A stretch of DNA of 64,000 bases, taken from contig JADCBP010000010.1 in the NCBI GenBank assembly GCA_020253445.1, positions 1 to 64,000 on the forward strand, in the 5' to 3' direction. This DNA is from Methylobacterium sp. (GTDB taxonomy: Bacteria; Pseudomonadota; Alphaproteobacteria; Rhizobiales; Beijerinckiaceae). Of the stretch, positions 15,569 through 22,522 are shown piece after piece (position 1 is the stretch's first letter; each line of letters begins with the position of its first letter). The notes below the pieces were generated by a model, which was not told the origin of the DNA, did no database searches, and saw nothing but the letters and a program-made list of their open reading frames with translations. A program made the position numbers and the translations under genes.

Positions 15569-16900
15569 ATGCGCGCAACCCCATCCGTTGTCGGTTTCAG
15601 CCTCCAGACCCGCCTCCTGGTAGGTCTCGGGCTGGCGATTGCCGTTGGCTGGCTCATGGCTGTGGCCGGGGCAGGTCTCATCATCCGGCACGAGATCGAC
15701 GAGGTGTTCGACAGCGCCATGCAGGAAATGGTGCAGCGTGTGCTGCCGTTGGCTTACGCGGATATTCTCGCGCGGGAAGCAGATGACACGGTGGAACAGC
15801 GCCTGCCCGATGTTGGCAAGCACGAGGAATACATCACCTATGTCGTCCGTGATGGCTCCGGCCGCGTGCTTCTCCAGTCCCATGATGCGGATCCGGCGCT
15901 GTTTCCGCCCGATCTTGTGACTGGTTTCAGGAACTGGAACGGCGGCCGCTTCTACACGGCCAGCGCTGTCAGTGGGTCCATCCTCGTCAGCGCGATGGAG
16001 CGCCCGGGCCATCGTGCGAGCACGGTTCGGCAGAGTCTTGTCGCGCTGTCCCTGCCGCTGCTTCTGCTCCTGCCGGGCATGGTTGGCGCGACAATCTGGC
16101 TCGTGTCACGCAGCGTCCGTCCGATCGCAACCTTTGGGACAGTCATCGCTTCGCGCGGCGAGGGCAATCTGGCGCCAATTGAATCAGCCGGCTTGCCGAA
16201 CGAGATCCGGCCGGTCGAGCGGGCTGTCAATGTCCTGCTCGAGCGCCTCCGGCGTGCGCTGGAAACGGAGCGGAGCCTCACGGCCAATGCCGCGCATGAA
16301 TTGCGAACGCCCGTGGCCGGCGCGCTGGCGCAGACACAGCGGTTGATCGCCGATCTCGACCATCCCGCCCATCGGGCGCGCGCTGCCGATATCGAGGCGG
16401 CCTTGTTGCGGCTCGCGCGCCTCACGGAAAAACTGCTGCAACTGGCCAAAGCCGAAGGCGGCAACCTGAGAAGCAAGACGGAAACAGACCTTCGCACAAT
16501 TTTTCCGCTGGTTTTCGCTGATTCTCCCGACGCTGGGCGCATTGAACTCAACCTGCCGGAGCAGCCCATCCTCTCGGATGTCGATATTGATGTCTACGCG
16601 ATCGCCTTGCGCAATTTGGTCGAGAATGCCCTGAAGCATGGCCCGCCGGATGAGCCGATCCTTGTGGTGCTCGGCGAAGACGGCGCGCTTTCTGTCGCCA
16701 ATGGCGGGCCATCCATCGCGATCGAGGAATTCCAGCGGCTTTGCCAGCGTTTCGAGCGTGGCACCTCACTTGCCGAAGGTGCTGGCCTCGGCCTTGCTAT
16801 CGTCTCCGCGATTGCCATGGGGCTAGGCGGAACTTTGACCGCCGCAACACCGGCAAAGCGCAACGGAGTCGAGATCCGTCTCGCCTTCCCGCTTCGCTGA
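15569..16900 (+). CDS. Membrane sensor histidine kinase
   Basis: 443-aa two-component sensor. A first transmembrane helix is at about residues 12-36, a periplasmic loop of about 125 residues (GRVLLQSHDADPALFPP, then NGGRFYTASAVSGS) follows, and a second helix lies around 160-185. After a HAMP-like linker come the phosphorylation motif TANAAHELRTPVAGALAQTQ (His near residue 247) and the ATP-binding motifs LRNLVENALKHGPP (N box) and GAGLGLAIVSAIA (G box). The periplasmic part resembles the two-component sensor N-domain of QseC-like kinases. Works with the adjacent regulator. The stop codon overlaps the second paired operator. Confidence 0.93.
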   Translation: MRATPSVVGFSLQTRLLVGLGLAIAVGWLMAVAGAGLIIRHEIDEVFDSAMQEMVQRVLPLAYADILAREADDTVEQRLPDVGKHEEYITYVVRDGSGRVLLQSHDADPALFPPDLVTGFRNWNGGRFYTASAVSGSILVSAMERPGHRASTVRQSLVALSLPLLLLLPGMVGATIWLVSRSVRPIATFGTVIASRGEGNLAPIESAGLPNEIRPVERAVNVLLERLRRALETERSLTANAAHELRTPVAGALAQTQRLIADLDHPAHRARAADIEAALLRLARLTEKLLQLAKAEGGNLRSKTETDLRTIFPLVFADSPDAGRIELNLPEQPILSDVDIDVYAIALRNLVENALKHGPPDEPILVVLGEDGALSVANGGPSIAIEEFQRLCQRFERGTSLAEGAGLGLAIVSAIAMGLGGTLTAATPAKRNGVEIRLAFPLR

Positions 16901-16945
16901 CACGAAGCTGAACGAAAATCACGCGACGCTTCAGGTGCGTGTCAG
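16897..16945. promoter_or_regulatory. Paired CTGAC-N6-CTGAA operator upstream of the DUF2271 gene
   Basis: CTGACACGAAGCTGAA at 16897-16912 on the plus strand and CTGACACGCACCTGAA on the minus strand at 16930-16945, again with exactly 17 bases between halves. Architecture and spacing are identical to 14811-14859. It begins inside the kinase stop codon and ends 44 bases before the DUF2271 start, suggesting a separate, regulator-dependent promoter for the redox genes. Confidence 0.7.
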
Positions 16946-16989
16946 TCTCAAGCGAGAGTCTTCGGTTCATCACCGACCGGAGACCTCCC

Positions 16990-17451
16990 ATGAAAAAACC
17001 AACTCTCGCCTTGGCCCTCACCCTGCCGTTTCTGGCGCCCGTTCTTGCCGAAGCGCGCCCGGTACGCATCACCACAACGCTGAATGCCTATGGCGGTGAT
17101 GGGGCTTATCTCGCGATCTACGTGACGGACAAGGCCGGCAAACTCCAGCAGACCATCCATGTCGCGGGTGGAAAGGCGAAGTATCACAAGCATCTCTCCG
17201 GCTGGTTCCGCCAATCCGGCGGGCGCATCGACGGCACGACGGGTGCCAGCGTCGGTGCCGGCCGCAGCCTGACCGTCAGCGCCGAGATTGCCGATGCCCT
17301 GATCGATGCGGGCTTCGAAATCCGCGTCGACAGCGCGGTGGAGAAGGAAAGCGATGTCCCCGCCGATGCGCGGATCACGCTCGATAAAGCCAGCATCGGC
17401 AAGCCTGCATCCGGTCGCGGCTATGTGAAATCCATCGCAATCGAGATGTGA
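16990..17451 (+). CDS. DUF2271 periplasmic protein with predicted FMN-attachment motif
   Basis: 153-aa exported protein. Residues 1-22 are a signal peptide (MKKPTLALALTLPFLAPVLA). The body is a DUF2271-like domain (VRITTTLNAYGGDGAYLAIYVTDKAGKLQQTIHVAG, then YHKHLSGWFRQSG). At residues 81-87 the sequence DGTTGAS fits the ApbE flavin-transfer consensus (D-G-x-T/S-G/S-A-T/S), so Ser87 is a plausible covalent FMN site; an apbE gene lies two genes downstream. I chose the ATG at 16990 because it gives the signal peptide. Its stop overlaps or touches the next gene. Probable role: a periplasmic flavin electron carrier fed by the membrane reductase encoded next. That role is inference. Confidence 0.82.
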   Translation: MKKPTLALALTLPFLAPVLAEARPVRITTTLNAYGGDGAYLAIYVTDKAGKLQQTIHVAGGKAKYHKHLSGWFRQSGGRIDGTTGASVGAGRSLTVSAEIADALIDAGFEIRVDSAVEKESDVPADARITLDKASIGKPASGRGYVKSIAIEM

Positions 17452-17462
17452 CGGAGGCCGTG

Positions 17463-19673
17463 ATGCTGCGCCAATGGCATGCTCTTCCCGGCCTGTTTCT
17501 CGCGCTGGTGCTCGCCGTCACGGCCGGCACCGGCGCCATTATCGCAGGACAGGCCGCTCTCGATGCGGCCACGGCACCACGGGTTGCTGAAGCGACGATA
17601 TCGCTGGCGGCTCTCGCCGAGACGATCACCACGCAGATTCCCGGTGTCGAGAAGATCACCCGAACACCTTCAGGACGGGTGCGCGTGACGTATCTTGACC
17701 AAGGCCGCCCGCGCTCGGTTGTTGTGGACCCGAAGACCGGCATCCCGACTGCCACCGACACAGCCTCGCCAACCTTGCGCATGATCACGAACCTGCATCG
17801 CGCCTGGCTTTCGGGGGATGGTGGCCGGCTGGTTGCCGGTGGAGCCGCCTTCGTGATGTTGCTCCTCTGCCTGTCCGGGCTTCTCATGCTGAAGCGCATG
17901 TTCGGCGGCTGGTTGGCCCTGCTCCGACCTTTCCGTGGCGACGGCATCCGCCGCTGGCACCTTGAACTGGGGCGCTTCGCGGTTGCCGGCATGCTCCTCT
18001 CCTCGGTGACAGGCCTGCACATGTCGCTGGTCGGGTTTGAAATCCTGCCGGATGGCGCAACCGAGGATGTCTTTGTCACCGCGAGCGGAGAAGCGCCGCG
18101 TCCCCTCAGCGCAATGGATGGGCTGGAGACGCTCTCGCTCGCCAATCTGCGCGAGATCACTCTGCCTGATCCGGCGGATGCCAGTGACCCGATCATCATC
18201 CGTACGGATGCGGCCATCCGCTTCGTCGATGCCGCGACGGGGCAGGTCCTGCGAGAGGATCGCTATTCCCTCGCCTGGCATGTGCGGGATATCGCCTATC
18301 GCCTGCATACGGCGGAGGGCATGCTCTGGTTGGCCATTCTGCTGGCGATCAGTTCGGCCGGCGGACTCGTGCTTGCGCTGACCGGGTTGACAATCGGCCT
18401 GCGCCGGCGTCTGGCCTCGGGCCGCATTCGCGCCAATGCGGCTTCCGAAACGGCCGATATCCTGCTGCTTGTTGGCTCCGAGGGTGGTTCCACGATGCGC
18501 GTCGCGAAGGCGCTGCACCATGCGCTGGCGGCTTCTGGGCGCCGGGTCCACCTCGCGCAGATGAACGGCCTGCCCACCCGTTCTCCCGCTGGCCACATGA
18601 TCATTCTTACTGCAACGGCGGGCGATGGCGAGGCACCGGGTTCGGCCAGCGAGTTCCTCGAAAACCTTGCCCGATGGCAGGGTGCCCGGCCCGATGTGAT
18701 GATCGTCGGTTTCGGCGATCGGCAGTTTCCCCGGTTCTGCGGCTATGCCGACACGGTCGAGGCGGCTTGTCTGGCCCATGGATTCCAGCTCGCGATGCCC
18801 ACCGAACGGATCGACCGGCAATCGGCCGAAGCGGTCTCGCGATGGGTTGAACAGCTGGCCTTTCGCCTCGATCTGCCCTTGCAACTGACGCTCGACCAGG
18901 CGAGTCCCGCCAGCCAGGTCTATCGCTTGATCGACCGCGAGGATTACGGGGCTGAAGTGCAGGCTCCTACAGCCATTCTCCGTTTCGAGATCGTGCCGCG
19001 ATTCCGGTGGCTGCCCGCATCGCTCCAGCACATCCTTGGCTGGATGCCGCGCTTCGAGCCGGGCGACCTTGTGGCGATTTCTCCGCCCTCTGACCCCCGG
19101 CCGCGCTTCTATTCCATCGCGTCCACCTCGTGCAGTGGCATTCTGGAAATCTGCGTGCGGCATCAGCCAGGCGGGATCTGTTCAGGCTATCTCTGCGGCC
19201 TTTCGCCGGGCGAAGACATCACGGCCACAATCCGCCCAAACCCGGCTTTCCGGCCGGATGCGAAGGCCACGTCACTGATCCTGATCGGAGCCGGGGCCGG
19301 CATTGCTCCGCTTGTCGGCTTTGTGCGGAACGCCCGGCCGGGCCGTCCGGTTCGGCTTTATTGGGGTGGCCGCGATCCGAATTCGGATTTCCTGTTTCGT
19401 AAGGACCTCGAGAATGCGCATAAGACCGGCCGACTGACGCGCCTCAGCACGATCTTCTCGCGCATTCGCGGCGGTGGATATGTTCAGGATCTCATCACAA
19501 GTGACGCTGCCGAACTTCGTGCGGCCGTCGCTGCCGGCGGGCAGATCCTGATCTGCGGCGGGCGCAACATGGCCGAAGGCGTTCGCCTGGCACTGGCCGA
19601 GGCACTGGCCCCGATGGGCCTCGATCTTCCCACCTTGCGCCAAAACGGAAGGCTCCTTGAAGATGTCTACTAA
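17463..19673 (+). CDS. PepSY-type membrane flavoreductase (PepSY-TM, flavodoxin and FNR modules)
   Basis: 736-aa fusion protein. An N-terminal PepSY-TM part has membrane helices near residues 8-28, 120-145, 180-200 and 290-320, with PepSY-like periplasmic loops between. Then comes a flavodoxin-like domain (about 335-470, LLLVGSEGGSTMRVAKALHHAL), then an FAD/NAD(P)-binding reductase half: RFYSIAST (FAD), PGGICSGYLCGL, GAGAGIAPLVGFV (nucleotide), LYWGGRDP and ILICGGRNMAEGV. This is the sulfite-reductase-flavoprotein-like arrangement that carries electrons from cytoplasmic NAD(P)H across the inner membrane. ATG 17463 has a GGAGG site 5 bases upstream and is preferred over GTG 17448. It sits between the predicted flavoprotein carrier and apbE. 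Confidence 0.9.
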   Translation: MLRQWHALPGLFLALVLAVTAGTGAIIAGQAALDAATAPRVAEATISLAALAETITTQIPGVEKITRTPSGRVRVTYLDQGRPRSVVVDPKTGIPTATDTASPTLRMITNLHRAWLSGDGGRLVAGGAAFVMLLLCLSGLLMLKRMFGGWLALLRPFRGDGIRRWHLELGRFAVAGMLLSSVTGLHMSLVGFEILPDGATEDVFVTASGEAPRPLSAMDGLETLSLANLREITLPDPADASDPIIIRTDAAIRFVDAATGQVLREDRYSLAWHVRDIAYRLHTAEGMLWLAILLAISSAGGLVLALTGLTIGLRRRLASGRIRANAASETADILLLVGSEGGSTMRVAKALHHALAASGRRVHLAQMNGLPTRSPAGHMIILTATAGDGEAPGSASEFLENLARWQGARPDVMIVGFGDRQFPRFCGYADTVEAACLAHGFQLAMPTERIDRQSAEAVSRWVEQLAFRLDLPLQLTLDQASPASQVYRLIDREDYGAEVQAPTAILRFEIVPRFRWLPASLQHILGWMPRFEPGDLVAISPPSDPRPRFYSIASTSCSGILEICVRHQPGGICSGYLCGLSPGEDITATIRPNPAFRPDAKATSLILIGAGAGIAPLVGFVRNARPGRPVRLYWGGRDPNSDFLFRKDLENAHKTGRLTRLSTIFSRIRGGGYVQDLITSDAAELRAAVAAGGQILICGGRNMAEGVRLALAEALAPMGLDLPTLRQNGRLLEDVY

Positions 19674-20550
19674 ATCGCTTGTCCGTCTCACTCTGAATGG
19701 CCAGACAATGGGAACGCGCTATTCCGTCATCGCCTATGCAGAACCATCCATGGATGTGCAGGCGCTTGGTCGCGAGCTTCATGCGGCGGTGACGGATGTC
19801 GATGCCGTCATGTCCAACTGGAAGGCGGATTCGGATATCTCGCGGCTCAATCGGGCGCAGATCGATCAATGGGTTGAACTCCCGGAAAGCCTGATCCATG
19901 TGCTCGAAACCGCTCTGGCTATCGAAGCACAATCGATGGGTGCGTTCGATATCGGCGTTGGTGCGGCAGTCGGCGCATGGGGCTTCGGCCCACTTGCAGA
20001 AAAAATCGCTTCGGGAGGCGCTGGACCAAGGCCAGTCACCCGGGAGACCCTCGAACTGGACAGGACCCGGCATCGAGCGCTCAAGCATGGGCCCCTCAGC
20101 CTCGATCTATCGGGCATCGCGAAGGGGTATGGCGTCGATCAGTTGGGTGATGTGCTGAAAGCCGAAGGCCTCTCCCACTGGCTTGCCAGCATTGATGGCG
20201 AAGTCCGAGCCGGTGGCCCGAAGCCGGATGGCACACCGTGGACAATTGGCCTTGAGCGTCCCGTGATCGGAAAACGAGAGCTTTCCGGCGTCATCGAAAT
20301 AGGCGAGATGGCCGTGGCGACTTCTGGCAGTTACCGTCAATGTCGGGAAGTGGGCGGCCGGATGGTCTCGCACACGATCGACCCAGCAACTGGAACGCCT
20401 GTTGCCGGGAAACAGACTTCAGTCACCGTTCTTGCGCCGACCTGCATGGAAGCCGATGCCTGGGCCACGGCGATCTTGGTCGATGGTGTCTGGCCGCCAA
20501 GGGGTTTTCCTGCGCCATCGGGATGCGAAGCAATCGTCCTAAATGCATGA
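19663..20550 (+). CDS. apbE: FAD:protein FMN transferase (ApbE)
   Basis: 295-aa ApbE-family enzyme, which transfers FMN from FAD onto Thr or Ser of target proteins. Family motifs are clear: NGQTMGTRYSVIAY, GAFDIGVGAAVGAWGFG, SLDLSGIAKGYGVDQL, SIDGEVRAGGPKPDG, ATSGSYRQ, HTIDPATGTPV and ADAWATAILVDG (metal-binding Asp and Thr). It overlaps the end of the reductase gene by 11 bases. The likely client is the DUF2271 protein at 16990. Oddly, no signal peptide or lipobox is visible, although most ApbE proteins acting on exported clients have one; a slightly longer start at 19657 does not add one. Confidence 0.93.
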   Translation: MSTKSLVRLTLNGQTMGTRYSVIAYAEPSMDVQALGRELHAAVTDVDAVMSNWKADSDISRLNRAQIDQWVELPESLIHVLETALAIEAQSMGAFDIGVGAAVGAWGFGPLAEKIASGGAGPRPVTRETLELDRTRHRALKHGPLSLDLSGIAKGYGVDQLGDVLKAEGLSHWLASIDGEVRAGGPKPDGTPWTIGLERPVIGKRELSGVIEIGEMAVATSGSYRQCREVGGRMVSHTIDPATGTPVAGKQTSVTVLAPTCMEADAWATAILVDGVWPPRGFPAPSGCEAIVLNA

Positions 20551-20875
20551 AAATTGCGATCTTTCCCTTGAATAGACCTAGTCTTAGAGTAGGTCACGGC
20601 CCTTTAGCTTCTCGTCGCTTTCTCACAGGGTTGAATCCTGGCACATAACGGCCGCAACGACCCAAGATTTAAAATGGCTGCTTCGTTGCTGGTTCAAGCA
20701 TTGACTTGTCAGACCGCTTCCGGCCCCCTGATAGGCAGGATTGCGCCCCCGTTTTGGACACTCAAGGTGCTGTGTGTAGATGCCGAAAGCCGCCATTGAT
20801 GAGATCCTCTTCGCCTCAGGCAAGGCAGGGGCGGTTCAGTTCGGCGTCATATTTCTCCTACGAGTCATCCCACAG
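20551..20875. other. Gene-free stretch between apbE and the CRISPR array
   Basis: About 325 bases with no recognisable gene. A small inverted repeat GACCTA/TAGGTC (20575-20595) might end the apbE transcript. The stretch just before the first repeat could contain the array leader, but I see no clear leader signature. Confidence 0.4.
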
Positions 20876-21175
20876 GTTGCCGCTGGACCGCGATCTCTGA
20901 ACCGCTATTCTCATCGTTACCAACGCGCTGACGGCGGCGAAGTTGCCGCTGGACCGCGATCTCTGAACCGCTATTCTGCATGATCACATCGGAGCACTTG
21001 CCCGCGCGTTGCCGCTGGACCGCGATCTCTGAACCGCTATTCTCGTGGCGCTGCGCGCCCGGTCCGTGAAGGGGTTGCCGCTGGACCGCGATCTCTGAAC
21101 CGCTATTCTCCTTGCACAAGAGCTGGAGCGCGTGGCGATGTTGCCGCTGGACCGCGATCTCTGAACCGCTATTCT
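20876..21175 (+). CRISPR. CRISPR array, 5 repeats of 36 bases and 4 spacers of 30 bases (type II-C)
   Basis: Five identical 36-base repeats at 20876-20911, 20942-20977, 21008-21043, 21074-21109 and 21140-21175; all four spacers are exactly 30 bases. The repeat starts GTTGCCGCTGGACC and ends GAACCGCTATTCT, the 5' GTTG form also seen in Neisseria-type arrays. Transcription on the plus strand is inferred because the tracrRNA anti-repeat (26111 onward) is complementary to the first 26 bases of the repeat in this orientation. The repeat end contains a promoter-like TATTCT with TGGACC 16 bases upstream, so each repeat may start its own short crRNA, as known in Neisseria type II-C. Spacers match nothing I noticed in this window. 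Confidence 0.97.
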
Positions 21176-21179
21176 GGAT

Positions 21180-21218
21180 ACGCCTCTATCTCGTTGAACT
21201 GAAACGCGATAGAGGCGT
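21180..21218. other. Perfect hairpin at the cas-proximal end of the array
   Basis: Arms ACGCCTCTATC (21180-21190) and GATAGAGGCGT (21208-21218) pair perfectly over 11 bases with a 17-base loop. It begins 4 bases after the last repeat. There is no T-run after it on the plus strand, so it is not a classic terminator; it may stop array transcription or mark the array boundary. Confidence 0.45.
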
Positions 21219-21248
21219 TCCAGATAGCAAAAAAATCCATTGCTCTTG

Positions 21249-21587
21249 TCAAAACAAGGCAAGCTGATCCGGGTTTTTCTGAGGGCGTTTTCGTCGTTGG
21301 CCTGAGAATCGGATGATGTTTTCATACTGCTTGTCCGTAAATGTAAGGATGTGAACCTCGCCATCCGAAGGCAGGTTTCCTTCGATCCGGCGCAGATAGG
21401 CCTCAAACTGTTCCTTGCCATTGCAGAAGCGGGCGTAGACTGAAAACTGGCTCTTCTCGAAGCCCTCGTCCAGCAGAAACTCACGAAACTTGGTTGCGAC
21501 GCGGGACTCAGCCTTGCTCCCCACCGGCAGGTCAAACATCACAAAAATCCACATGAGCCGAAATCCACTGAGCCTTGTCGCTGTCAT
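21249..21587 (-). CDS. cas2: CRISPR-associated endoribonuclease-fold protein Cas2
   Basis: 112 aa from the ATG that overlaps the cas1 stop (ATGA), or 101 aa if Met12 (MWIFVMFDLPVGSK) is used, which is the usual Cas2 N-terminus. The ferredoxin-like beta strand with its conserved Asp is WIFVMFDLP; later VYARFCNGKEQFEAYLRRIEGNLPSDGEVHILTFTDKQYENII is typical of type II Cas2. Forms the adaptation complex with Cas1. Last gene of the cas9-cas1-cas2 operon, 73 bases from the array. Confidence 0.94.
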   Translation of the reverse strand: MTATRLSGFRLMWIFVMFDLPVGSKAESRVATKFREFLLDEGFEKSQFSVYARFCNGKEQFEAYLRRIEGNLPSDGEVHILTFTDKQYENIIRFSGQRRKRPQKNPDQLALF

Positions 21588-22507
21588 GGTATCAGAGCGT
21601 CCAGCCCCGCAAATTCGAGTGCTGACGGTGGCTTAGGCGGAGAAAGAGCGGAAGCTTGTCCGTTCTCGAAGCTGTCACATAGGCTGCGCGCAAATTGTAA
21701 GGCCGCACCGCTGACGGTGGTGGTGCCTTCCGACGACGGCAGGTCGAGGGCAATCAGGCGTGCGAAAGCTCGTTTGGCTTGTGGTGTCACGGTGTCCACG
21801 CCGGCGCCTTTCAGGCGAAGGGCGAGCGAATCCACAAGCGGGCGAAAGGGTTCGATCAGATCATCGGCCAATGCGAAGGCATTTCCGCGATTGGCGTGAT
21901 GGATACCAATGGAAGGATGCAGCCCGGCCCCAACGATAGCTCGGGCGCAAAGGGAACGCAGAACCGTGTAGCCATAGTTCAGAAGGGCGTTGATATCGTC
22001 CGCAGAGCGGTCCCGCCTGAAGGTATCCCCCATCAGCATCGGCCAATATCGACGCGCCGCCTGGGCCTCGATGTTTTCAGGGTCGCCTGAACCCACCGTG
22101 CGGGCCAGCAGGTCGAAGGCAGAAGGATCATGACCGTGCGCGGAGAGTGCGGCGGCTTGCCAGTGGATCTTGGCGATAACGATGCGACGCCAGAGCTGTT
22201 TCGTTAGAGGGCGGCCAGCTTCCCACTGGGCGCGCAAACGAGCGTTTTGCGCGTGGTGGCCCTCAAGCGGCAAGCACAGCGCGACCGGCGCATGATTTGC
22301 CGCGCAAAAAACAACGGGCGCGCCGCGCTCCGCCAGCGCGACAACCAGGTTAGCGGACCAGGTAACCCCGTGCGCGTTGATGATGACCGCGGCAATGTCA
22401 TCGAGCGGGATCCTGCCCACCTCCTGTCGATCCTCCGTGACAACTAGAAAACCGCGCAGAACCGAAAGGTGGCGACCGTCCGTGGCGATATCGACAATCC
22501 GCTCCAT
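21584..22507 (-). CDS. cas1: CRISPR-associated integrase Cas1 (type II)
   Basis: 307-aa spacer-acquisition integrase. The N-terminal beta domain (RIVDIATDGRHLSVLRGFLVV, then VGRIPLDDIAAVIINAHGVTWS) is followed by the helical catalytic domain with the predicted metal ligands: Glu in PENIEAQAARRYWPMLMG, His in SIGIHHANRGNAFALADDLIEPFRPLVD and the Asp of the same segment. Length and layout match type II Cas1. It starts 15 bases after the cas9 stop and overlaps cas2 by 4 bases, so the three are one operon. Nothing suggests inactivation. Confidence 0.95.
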   Translation of the reverse strand: MERIVDIATDGRHLSVLRGFLVVTEDRQEVGRIPLDDIAAVIINAHGVTWSANLVVALAERGAPVVFCAANHAPVALCLPLEGHHAQNARLRAQWEAGRPLTKQLWRRIVIAKIHWQAAALSAHGHDPSAFDLLARTVGSGDPENIEAQAARRYWPMLMGDTFRRDRSADDINALLNYGYTVLRSLCARAIVGAGLHPSIGIHHANRGNAFALADDLIEPFRPLVDSLALRLKGAGVDTVTPQAKRAFARLIALDLPSSEGTTTVSGAALQFARSLCDSFENGQASALSPPKPPSALEFAGLDALIP

Positions 22508-22522
22508 ATCGCCACTATCAAC

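Noticed and set aside
20780-20980. Small open frame running into the CRISPR repeats (MPKAAIDEILFASG)
   Set aside because: It translates through the repeat array and shows no known family, so it is probably fortuitous.
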